This document shows, in pieces, positions 1 to 5,240 of a stretch of 7,362 nt of DNA. Origin of the DNA: Oscillibacter sp. Lineage in GTDB: Bacteria > Bacillota > Clostridia > Oscillospirales > Oscillospiraceae. Each line of letters opens with the position of its first letter. Position 1 is the stretch's first letter. The notes below the pieces were generated by a model, which did not search any database, was not told where the DNA came from, and worked only from the letters and a program-made list of their open reading frames with translations. The position numbers and the translations under genes are program-made. The stretch lies in contig DNFA01000073.1 of NCBI GenBank assembly GCA_003487665.1, forward strand, positions 916-8,277, written 5' to 3'.

Positions 1-533
1 AGCTTGGCGTCCAGATTGGACAGCGGCTCGTCGAACAGCAGCACGCTGGGTTCAATGACCAGCGCCCGCGCTAGCGCCACACGCTGCTGCTGGCCGCCGG
101 ACAGCTGGTTGGTCATACGACCCTCCATGCCCGTCAGCTCCACCAGATCAAGGATCCTCATGACCCGCTCCTTGATCTCGTCCTTGGGCACCTTCCGCAG
201 CTTCAGGCCGTAGGCCACGTTGTCGAATACGTTGTAGTGGGGCAGCAGGGCGTAGCTCTGGAACACCATGGCGGTGTCCCGCTTGTTGGGTGTCAGCTCG
301 TTGATGGCCTCGTCGCCCAGATAGATCTCGCCCTCGTCGGGGCTTTCAAAGCCTGCGATCATGCGCAGGGTGGTGGTCTTGCCGCAGCCGGAGGGCCCCA
401 GCAGCGTCACAAAGCTGCCCGGCTCGATGGTCAGGGAGGTATCCTTCACCGCGTAGAAGTCCTTGCCGGTCTTGGGATCCTGATAGATCTTGGATATATG
501 CTCGAGCCGAACGCCCTTTTTCACTTTTTCCAT
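1..533 (-). CDS. ABC transporter ATP-binding protein, partial (C-terminal part lies beyond the window)
   Basis: This is the ATPase that powers the import system encoded just upstream on the same strand. The first 177 residues are visible from an ATG at 533-531; the frame is still open at the window edge. All nucleotide-binding motifs are present in order: Walker A GPSGCGKTT (about residues 46-54), Q-loop FQSYALLPH (91-99, Gln92), signature LSGGQQQR (144-151), Walker B LLFDEP (165-170) and D-loop SNLD (172-175). The missing part would hold the switch histidine and the regulatory C-terminal domain typical of the PotA/FbpC/MalK branch, whose members are usually 330-380 residues. The ribosome binding site, AGGAGGAGG within 541-550, lies inside the last codons (K-E-E-E) of the permease gene. 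The gap between the permease stop and this ATG is only 3 bases, which implies translational coupling. It is an ATPase for a ferric/phosphorylated-compound or polyamine-like importer; motifs alone do not identify the substrate. Confidence 0.96.
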   Translation of the reverse strand, partial: MEKVKKGVRLEHISKIYQDPKTGKDFYAVKDTSLTIEPGSFVTLLGPSGCGKTTTLRMIAGFESPDEGEIYLGDEAINELTPNKRDTAMVFQSYALLPHYNVFDNVAYGLKLRKVPKDEIKERVMRILDLVELTGMEGRMTNQLSGGQQQRVALARALVIEPSVLLFDEPLSNLDAK

Positions 534-536
534 GGT

Positions 537-2249
537 TTATTCCTCCTCCTTGAGCTTTCTGCTGGTGCCGAAGTGCTTGATGAACAGGTTCATCAGCAGC
601 ACCGCGCCGTAGGTGATAACGATCAGGATGGTGGCGAAGGCGCAGGCCAGACTGTACGAGCCCTTCTCCGCGAACTCGTTGATCTGCACGGTGATCAGCA
701 GGAACTGCGGCGTCACCAGCAGGATGATGGCGGAAATAGCCGTGATGCTGCGGACGAAGGCCGTCACCAGACCGCTGAGGAACGAATCCTTGATGAGGGG
801 CAGCGTCACCGTCATGAACACCTTGAAGCTGTCCGCGCCCATGTCGTAGGCGGACTCCTCAATGGACTTGTCGATCTGACGCAGGGCGGAGATGCCGCTT
901 CGCGTGCCCGTGGGCAGCGAGCGCACCACAAACACGATGATGAGGATCAGTCCCGTGCCGTACAGACCCTGCAAAAAGCTTGTGTTGAAAACGCCGTTGG
1001 AGAAGCCGCGGATATAGCCCACACCCAGCACCGTGCCGGGCACCGCCATGGCCAGCATGGACACGGCCTCGATAAAGCCCTTGCTCTTGAATTTCCGCTT
1101 GACCACCAGATAGGAGATGATCATGCTCAGCAGCGCCGTGATGGGCGCGGAGATCAGGCTCAGCACAAAGGAGTCGCGGAACGCCTGGAAGCCGTGGTAC
1201 CGGGTGAACACCAGCTCGAACCATTTGGTGGTCAGCGGGAAGAACTTGAAGCCCCAGGTGGGGAAGAACGCGCCGATGGGCACGCAGATATACATCAGGA
1301 TCACGAAGCCCGCCGCCAGCGCACACAGGATGGTCAGCGGCGTCTTGACGCTCTTGTCCTCGATGAGCATCCGGGCGCGGGACGCCTTGCCGGTCAGGGT
1401 GGCGGCGGTCTTGCGCTCCAGATAGTACTTCTGCACGATGAACATGGCCAGCGTGATGCACAGCAGCACCACGGCCATAGCCGCCGCGCCCGGCTTGTCG
1501 TAGGAGCCGGTGATCTGCAGGTAGATGGTGGTGGCCAGCGTGTCGTAGGAACCGCCGATGATCATGGGGTTGGCAAAATCGGCGATGGACTCGATGAACG
1601 TCACCAGGAAGGCGTTGCCCAGACCGGGCAGCATCAGCGGCAGCGTCACGCTGGTGAATACTTTCCAGCGGGAGGCGCCCATGTCCCGCGCCGCTTCCTC
1701 CAGCGACGGGTCGATGTTCTTCAGAAGTCCCTTCAGCATCATGTAGCACACCGGGAAGAACGTCAGCGTCTGGACGATGACGATGCCCCAGAAGCCGTAC
1801 ACGCTGTTGTCATAAATGCCCAGCAGGAACCGGGTGATGATGCCCGCCTTGCCGAACAGCATGATCATGGACAGGGACAGCACGAAGGGAGGGGAGACTA
1901 CCGGCAGCATGGACACGACCTTGAAAAGGCCGCCCACAAACTTGTTCATGCGGACGTAGACCTCCACATAGGCGAACAGCAGGCCGATGAGAGCGGACAG
2001 AATGCCCACCAGAAAGCCCACCTTCAGCGTGTTGGTAATGGCGCGGGTAAAGGTCGGCATCTTGAAAATGCGATCGAAGATGGAAAAACCGAAGGTGCCG
2101 TCTCCCACAAAACTATCCACCAGCAGTATGGCCAGCGGGTAGAGGATAAACAAAGTCAGAAAGGTAATGAGCACGACGATGGTGGTCACCATGATGGGGT
2201 CGGCCATCAGTTTTTTTCGATCCAACGCCGCGCTTTGGGTTCTTGCCAT
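537..2249 (-). CDS. ABC transporter permease, two fused MetI-like domains (AfuB/FbpB type)
   Basis: This integral membrane protein of 570 residues forms the whole translocation pore in one chain. About twelve hydrophobic segments are visible (roughly residues 18-44, 74-96, 112-134, 148-170, 205-230, 255-273, 305-328, 358-383, 394-412, 429-445, 492-512, 535-557). Each half carries the cytoplasmic EAA loop that docks on the ATPase: EEAARDMGASRWKVF from about 184 and EESAYDMGADSFKVF from about 464, both followed by TLPL. The internal duplication and length fit the fused permeases of ferric-iron, hexose-phosphate and 2-aminoethylphosphonate importers. The start at 2249 is chosen because AAAGGAG (2256-2262) sits 6 bases upstream of it; an in-frame ATG at 2267 lacks any such site and would place this Shine-Dalgarno inside the gene. 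It is the second gene of the operon, 131 bases after the binding-protein gene, with a hairpin terminator in between. It ends in a basic and acidic cytoplasmic tail (KLKEEE). Confidence 0.96.
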   Translation of the reverse strand: MARTQSAALDRKKLMADPIMVTTIVVLITFLTLFILYPLAILLVDSFVGDGTFGFSIFDRIFKMPTFTRAITNTLKVGFLVGILSALIGLLFAYVEVYVRMNKFVGGLFKVVSMLPVVSPPFVLSLSMIMLFGKAGIITRFLLGIYDNSVYGFWGIVIVQTLTFFPVCYMMLKGLLKNIDPSLEEAARDMGASRWKVFTSVTLPLMLPGLGNAFLVTFIESIADFANPMIIGGSYDTLATTIYLQITGSYDKPGAAAMAVVLLCITLAMFIVQKYYLERKTAATLTGKASRARMLIEDKSVKTPLTILCALAAGFVILMYICVPIGAFFPTWGFKFFPLTTKWFELVFTRYHGFQAFRDSFVLSLISAPITALLSMIISYLVVKRKFKSKGFIEAVSMLAMAVPGTVLGVGYIRGFSNGVFNTSFLQGLYGTGLILIIVFVVRSLPTGTRSGISALRQIDKSIEESAYDMGADSFKVFMTVTLPLIKDSFLSGLVTAFVRSITAISAIILLVTPQFLLITVQINEFAEKGSYSLACAFATILIVITYGAVLLMNLFIKHFGTSRKLKEEE

Positions 2250-2255
2250 GGTCAG

Positions 2256-2262
2256 CTCCTTT
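2256..2262 (-). promoter_or_regulatory. Ribosome binding site that fixes the permease start
   Basis: AAAGGAG on the minus strand is followed by a 6-base spacer (CTGACC) and the ATG at 2249-2247. The upstream ATG at 2267-2265 is preceded by CATTCCTTTCGGG, which has no purine-rich site. The longer reading frame of 576 residues is therefore probably an over-extension by six codons. Confidence 0.8.
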
Positions 2263-2305
2263 CTCATCCCGAAAGGAATGGTAAGTTAGAATGAATCAGA
2301 ACAGT

Positions 2306-2346
2306 AAAAAGAACGAGCGGGGCGGCGGCCATAGCCGCCGCCCCGC
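2306..2346 (-). terminator. Intrinsic terminator/attenuator between binding-protein and permease genes
   Basis: There is a perfect 13-bp stem, GCGGGGCGGCGGC (2317-2329), with a CATA loop and its complement at 2334-2346. Read on the minus strand it is followed after three bases by a T-rich run (TTCTTTTT, 2313-2306). It starts 34 bases after the binding-protein stop codon and no promoter-like hexamer pair was noticed before the permease. The simplest reading is a partial terminator: most transcripts stop after the highly needed lipoprotein gene and a fraction read through to permease and ATPase. The hairpin may also protect the upstream mRNA from 3' exonucleases. Confidence 0.8.
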
Positions 2347-2380
2347 ATGAGATCGCTGGGAAATTCAGATCGGATCGGAA

Positions 2381-3520
2381 TTACTCGGTCTTGAAACGAT
2401 CCGCACCGGTGTCGGCGCCGGAGCTGGACAGGGCAGCCATGACCTCCTCCACATAGGTGGTGGTGTTGGCCTTGGCATCCTCGAAGTCATACTCCATGAC
2501 GTTGTTGGGATCCAAACCGAACTCGGAAGCCTGAGAGGGCTGCTCGGCGTTGTCGATGACCAGGAACTGATAGGAGCCGTTCTTGGCAGCCAGCTCAACG
2601 CACTCGGGGGACAGAGCGTACTCGATCCACAGCTTGGCGGCGTTGGAGTGGGCAGCACCCTTGAAGATAGCGGTGGCGCCCACCTCGAAGGAGGTGCCGC
2701 TGGAGGGGATGATCAGGCTCACGTTGGTGTAGCCGTTATCCACGATCTGGGTGATGCCGTCATGCAGGAAGCCGATGCCGATGATGCACTCACCGGTGCC
2801 CACGTTCTTGCTGGGGCCGGAGCCGGACTTGGTGTACACTTCAATGTTCTTGTCCAGGTCAACCAGGTACTTGATGCCCTCATCGTGGCCGTACTTCTGG
2901 ATCATGGTGTTCACGACCAGCTTGGCGGTACCGGCGGTGTTGTAGTTGGACAGCCAGATCTCGCCCTTGTACTCGTCCTTCAGCAGGTCAGCCCAGTCAG
3001 CGGGAGCTTCCTGCTCCTTGCGGGCCAGCTCGTCGGTGTTGACCATGAAGCCCAGGATGCCCTTGTAAATGCCGAACCAGTTGTTGTTGGCGTCCTTGTA
3101 CATGTCGCCGATCAGGTGAGAGGCGTTGACAGCCGCATAGGGCTCCAGCAGGCCTTCCGCCGCGCAGACATTGTACGGATCGGTGGTGCCGCCGAACCAG
3201 ACGTCAGCGGAGGGGTTGCCGTTCTCCTCCTCGATCTTGGCCTGCACCTCACCGGTGGACAGACGCTGGAAGGTGGTCTTGATGCCGAACAGCTCCTCGA
3301 AGTGCTGGCAGGCAGCGGCCAGATACTCCTCCTCGCAGGAGCCGTACACAACCAGCTCACCCTCGGCCTTGGCAGCGGTGATCAGCTCGTCCATGCCCGC
3401 GAAATACTCGGGATAGGTAGCGCCGTCGCCGTCGGTCTTAGGTTCGTCCTTCTTCTCGCCGCAGGCCACCAGGCTCAGAGCCATGACCAGCGCCAGCAGA
3501 AGAGCAAAAAACTTCTTCAT
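2381..3520 (-). CDS. ABC transporter substrate-binding lipoprotein (AfuA/FbpA-like family)
   Basis: This extracytoplasmic binding protein of 379 residues captures the ligand for the importer. The N-terminus MKKFFALLLALVMALSLVAC is a lipoprotein signal with lipobox LVAC; Cys20 would be lipidated, followed by an acidic/lysine linker up to about residue 33. The mature part begins with strand-type residues GELVVYGS (54-61) and carries ADVWFGGTTDP (106-115), GILGFMVNTDEL (154-165), GEIWLSNYNTAGTAK (186-200) and SLIIPSSGTSFEVGA (268-282), typical of the ferric/hexose-phosphate/phosphonate binding-protein group. Where ferric-binding FbpA carries its adjacent iron-ligand tyrosines, this protein reads GIGFLHDG (248-255), so classic ferric coordination is unlikely. 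A good AAGGAGG (3529-3535) lies 8 bases before the ATG. It is the first gene of the operon, driven by a consensus promoter at 3579-3607. Family confidence is high; the substrate is unresolved between iron complexes, sugar phosphates and phosphonates. Confidence 0.93.
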   Translation of the reverse strand: MKKFFALLLALVMALSLVACGEKKDEPKTDGDGATYPEYFAGMDELITAAKAEGELVVYGSCEEEYLAAACQHFEELFGIKTTFQRLSTGEVQAKIEEENGNPSADVWFGGTTDPYNVCAAEGLLEPYAAVNASHLIGDMYKDANNNWFGIYKGILGFMVNTDELARKEQEAPADWADLLKDEYKGEIWLSNYNTAGTAKLVVNTMIQKYGHDEGIKYLVDLDKNIEVYTKSGSGPSKNVGTGECIIGIGFLHDGITQIVDNGYTNVSLIIPSSGTSFEVGATAIFKGAAHSNAAKLWIEYALSPECVELAAKNGSYQFLVIDNAEQPSQASEFGLDPNNVMEYDFEDAKANTTTYVEEVMAALSSSGADTGADRFKTE

Positions 3521-3550
3521 AACAAATTCCTCCTTAAAGATTATTCAGCC

Positions 3551-3565
3551 GCAGTGAATCACTGC
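3551..3565. promoter_or_regulatory. 15-bp palindrome at the start of the importer transcript (operator candidate)
   Basis: GCAGTGA-A-TCACTGC has 7-bp perfect arms around one central base. The start point predicted from the -10 box is near 3572, so the palindrome covers about +8 to +22 of the importer mRNA, a position where a bound dimeric repressor would block transcription. It could instead form a weak hairpin in the 5' leader, but a single-base loop is impossible and the arms are short, so a protein-binding site is the better guess. The sequence does not resemble the usual Fur or DtxR/MntR boxes. Confidence 0.5.
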
Positions 3566-3578
3566 TTCGAATAGACGT

Positions 3579-3607
3579 ATTATAGTCACCTCGACCGCAT
3601 TTGTCAA
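3579..3607 (-). promoter_or_regulatory. Perfect consensus sigma-A/sigma-70 promoter of the importer operon
   Basis: On the minus strand TTGACA (3607-3602) and TATAAT (3584-3579) are separated by exactly 17 bases, a full match to the housekeeping consensus. The predicted start is near 3572, giving a leader of about 50 bases before the lipoprotein ATG at 3520. So strong a promoter in front of a transporter usually requires a repressor, for which the palindrome at 3551-3565 is the obvious site. Confidence 0.9.
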
Positions 3608-3666
3608 CAATGCACAGGCACCATCCGCATCGGTTCGACGCAAATTTTACACATTCTACAAACCGC

Positions 3667-3680
3667 TGGTAACGTTTTCG
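3667..3680. promoter_or_regulatory. Possible CcpA cre / LacI-family-type operator
   Basis: TGGTAACGTTTTCG matches 12 of 14 positions of the short cre pattern TGNAARCGNWWWCA, including the central CG, but fails at one A of the left arm and at the final A. It lies about 60 bases upstream of the importer -35 box and about 60-75 bases upstream of the mgtC -35 box. Degenerate patterns like this arise by chance in AT-rich spacer DNA, so this is a weak call. Confidence 0.25.
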
Positions 3681-3689
3681 GTTAAAATG

Positions 3690-3739
3690 ACTAAACTTTA
3701 TGTAAATGGAAAGTAAAATCAGTGCAAAGCGAATGTAAA
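3690..3739. repeat. 11-bp-phased direct repeats upstream of the mgtC promoter (response-regulator site candidate)
   Basis: Hexamers follow the pattern WGYAAA at exact 11-bp steps: TGTAAA 3701-3706, AGTAAA 3712-3717, TGCAAA 3723-3728, TGTAAA 3734-3739. A weaker fifth unit, ACTAAA, occurs one step earlier at 3690-3695. On the other strand two units read TTTACA, which fits the TT(A/C/T)ACA half-site of Gram-positive PhoP; OmpR/PhoB-family regulators in general bind head-to-tail repeats with about 11-bp spacing. The array covers about -86 to -37 relative to the predicted mgtC start and touches its -35 box, a normal activator position. The alternative is intrinsic bending, because the repeats also place A3-A4 tracts at one per helical turn. 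Confidence 0.5.
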
Positions 3740-3741
3740 AC

Positions 3742-3769
3742 TTGCAATCCGCCGCCGCCGTGATATAAT
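3742..3769 (+). promoter_or_regulatory. Extended -10 promoter of the mgtC-isomerase-fructokinase operon
   Basis: TGATATAAT (3761-3769) is a perfect extended -10 (TGnTATAAT). A poor -35, TTGCAA (3742-3747, 4 of 6 matches), stands 16 bases upstream of the hexamer. The predicted start is near 3776, leaving a leader of about 53 bases. A weak -35 box directly preceded by phased repeats fits an activator-dependent promoter. Confidence 0.7.
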
Positions 3770-3783
3770 GATAATCCATCAAA

Positions 3784-3813
3784 CGCGGCGCCCATTCTGC
3801 CTGTCCTGCCGCG
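3784..3813 (+). promoter_or_regulatory. Short leader hairpin next to the mgtC ribosome binding site
   Basis: CGCGGC (3784-3789) can pair with GCCGCG (3808-3813) across an 18-base loop. The 3' arm ends one base before the Shine-Dalgarno AAAGGAG (3815-3821). The stem is only 6 bp and may be chance in GC-rich DNA. If it forms, it would leave the ribosome site free but could affect access to it. Confidence 0.25.
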
Positions 3814-3828
3814 GAAAGGAGATACCTT

Positions 3829-4536
3829 ATGCTTACCGGATTGACACAATACGTGCCCGAGGCCACCCTTACCATATATGATAATCTGGAGTTCCTGCTG
3901 CGGCTGCTGCTGTCGGCGGCGTTGGGCGCTCTGGTGGGACTGGAGCGCAGCAAGCGGCGGAAGGAGGCGGGCATCCGCACCCACTGCATCATCGCCTGCA
4001 CCTCCGCGCTGTTTATGATCGTCTCCAAATATGCCTTTCTGGACTGCCTCAACATAGATGGGCTGCGCGGTGCCGACCCCGCCCGTATCGCCGCGCAGGT
4101 GGTCAGCGGCATCTCCTTTCTGGGTGCCGGCGTCATCTTCAAAAACGGCAACTCCATCCGCGGCCTGACCACAGCCGCCGGCATGTGGGGAACCGCCGCC
4201 ATCGGCATGGCCGTGGGCGCGGGCATGTACTGGTTGGGACTGTTCGAGTCCGCCGTGCTGGTGGCCATTCAGGTGATCCTCCACCGCTTCCCTGTGGGTG
4301 CCGATGCGCTGACCACGCAGGAGATACTGGTGGAGATGGAGGACACCGAGGACATGCAGCGGCGCTTTGACGAGCTGCTGAAAAAGCATGGGGGACAGGT
4401 GGCGGACAGCAGCCTTACCCGCGAGGACGGCTTTCTCCGCATGGAGATCACCGCCAAGCTGGAGCCGCCCATCAGCCACGAGGAAGCGCTGGCCTTTATG
4501 AAAGAAAATACCGGCGTCCGCCGGATGTCGGTCTGA
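3829..4536 (+). CDS. mgtC: MgtC/SapB family inner-membrane protein
   Basis: The 235-residue protein has the MgtC layout: a hydrophobic N-terminal domain of about 150 residues followed by a soluble C-terminal domain of about 80 residues. Recognisable signatures are ALGALVGLERSKRRKEAGIR (31-50, continuing TH), then ISFLGAGVIFK (95-105) and IRGLTTAAGMWGTAAIG (110-126). Membrane segments lie at about 21-38, 51-69, 89-104, 113-133 and 136-152. Family members help cells cope with low magnesium, acid or intracellular growth in pathogens and have been linked to control of ATP synthase; in commensals the role is unclear. The length is close to that of Salmonella MgtC. The start is supported by AAAGGAG (3815-3821) with a 7-base spacer. 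It is the first gene of a rightward operon, 14 bases before the isomerase gene, and is preceded by a phased-repeat promoter region. The family call is secure; whether it has the MgtC virulence-type function is not known. Confidence 0.93.
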   Translation: MLTGLTQYVPEATLTIYDNLEFLLRLLLSAALGALVGLERSKRRKEAGIRTHCIIACTSALFMIVSKYAFLDCLNIDGLRGADPARIAAQVVSGISFLGAGVIFKNGNSIRGLTTAAGMWGTAAIGMAVGAGMYWLGLFESAVLVAIQVILHRFPVGADALTTQEILVEMEDTEDMQRRFDELLKKHGGQVADSSLTREDGFLRMEITAKLEPPISHEEALAFMKENTGVRRMSV

Positions 4537-4550
4537 AAGGGAGGAGAACC

Positions 4551-5240
4551 ATGAAGCGTTCCGAGATCAACCGCGCCCTGCGGGACATGGAGTCCATGCT
4601 GGAGAAATACCGCTTTGCTCTGCCGCCCTTCTGCCATTATACTCCGGAGGATTGGCAGACAAAGGGCCACGACCACGACGAGATACGCGACAATATGCTG
4701 GGCTGGGACATCACCGATTACGGTCTGGGTGATTTTGATAAGGTGGGCTTTTCCCTTATCACCCTCCGCAACGGCAATCTGGCCATGTCGGACAAATACG
4801 CCAAGACCTACGCCGAGAAGCTGCTGTTCATCAAGGAGGGGCAGTATTCCCCTAACCACTTCCACTGGCACAAGATGGAGGACATCATCAACCGGGGCGG
4901 CGGCACGCTGCTGATCCGCGTGTATAACTCCCTGCCCGATGAATCCATCGACCGGGAGAGCGACGTCACCGTCCATCTGGACGGCGTCACCCGCACCGTT
5001 CCCGCCGGTACCCAGCTGCGCCTGACGCCCGGCATGAGCATCTCCATCCAGCCCCGGCTGTACCACGACTTTGAGGTGGAGCCGGGCAGCGGCGATGTGC
5101 TCATCGGCGAGGTCAGCCAATGCAACGACGACAACACCGACAACCGTTTTGAGCCGCCGGTAGGCCGCTTCCCGGCCATCGAGGAGGACGAGCCGCCCTA
5201 CCGCCTGCTGTGCAACGAGTATCCGGAGGCGCGGTCATGA
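4551..5240 (+). CDS. D-lyxose ketol-isomerase / D-mannose isomerase (cupin type)
   Basis: This cytoplasmic metal-dependent sugar isomerase of 229 residues should interconvert D-lyxose and D-xylulose (EC 5.3.1.15), and, as is usual in this family, D-mannose and D-fructose. The cupin metal site is visible in NHFHWHKMEDI (102-112): His103, His105 and Glu110, with His172 in RLYHDFE (169-175) as the likely fourth ligand; Lys108 is in the position expected for a substrate contact. The length fits the long form (about 227 residues, as in Escherichia and Providencia enzymes) rather than the short Bacillus YdaE form of about 167. N-terminal helix MKRSEINRALRDMESML is typical of the long form. The Shine-Dalgarno GGGAGGAG (4539-4546) is strong. 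The next gene, a fructokinase, overlaps the stop codon by ATGA, so the biologically used product is probably a ketose that the kinase then phosphorylates. Confidence 0.92.
   Translation: MKRSEINRALRDMESMLEKYRFALPPFCHYTPEDWQTKGHDHDEIRDNMLGWDITDYGLGDFDKVGFSLITLRNGNLAMSDKYAKTYAEKLLFIKEGQYSPNHFHWHKMEDIINRGGGTLLIRVYNSLPDESIDRESDVTVHLDGVTRTVPAGTQLRLTPGMSISIQPRLYHDFEVEPGSGDVLIGEVSQCNDDNTDNRFEPPVGRFPAIEEDEPPYRLLCNEYPEARS
5224..5228 (+). promoter_or_regulatory. Ribosome binding site that fixes the fructokinase start
   Basis: GGAGG lies 8 bases before the ATG at 5237-5239. A GTG at 5210 would add nine residues (reading MQRVSGGAV) that are not part of the PfkB fold and have no good upstream site. The ATG at 5237 also gives the usual ATGA coupling with the isomerase stop (TGA 5238-5240). 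Confidence 0.8.

Larger units (their letters stand above)
3521..3828. other. Divergent control region between importer operon and mgtC-sugar operon
   Basis: No gene is supported in these 308 bases. Going left to right it holds the importer Shine-Dalgarno (3529-3535), a 15-bp palindrome (3551-3565), the leftward consensus promoter (3579-3607), a 5-bp-armed inverted repeat around its -35 box (GCATT at 3597-3601, AATGC at 3609-3613), a cre/LacI-like sequence (3667-3680), an 11-bp-phased repeat array (3690-3739), the rightward extended -10 promoter (3742-3769), a short leader hairpin (3784-3813) and the mgtC Shine-Dalgarno AAAGGAG (3815-3821). The stretch 3614-3760 is markedly richer in A and T than the flanking genes. 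Confidence 0.8.

Noticed and set aside
2249..2267. Upstream ATG of the permease at 2267
   Set aside because: No Shine-Dalgarno precedes it, and the good AAAGGAG lies between it and the ATG at 2249.
237..2294. A 685-codon plus-strand open frame opposite the permease gene
   Set aside because: It is rich in His, Gln, Gly, Asp and Arg with no recognisable domain, as expected from the antisense of a GC-rich membrane-protein gene. The minus-strand frame has clear permease motifs.
2648..3574. A 308-codon plus-strand open frame opposite the binding-protein gene
   Set aside because: Low-complexity Val/Gly/Leu/Ala/Asp composition, no domain, and it would run through the importer promoter. The minus strand encodes an evident lipoprotein.
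3764..3782. Fur-box-like sequence TATAATGATAATCCATCAA
   Set aside because: The left part resembles GATAATGATAAT, but the right half does not continue the pattern (about 13 of 19 positions) and much of the match is simply the -10 box. It also sits on the mgtC side, not on the importer promoter.
5210..5236. GTG start of the fructokinase at 5210
   Set aside because: The ATG at 5237 has GGAGG at the right distance and the family N-terminus begins there.
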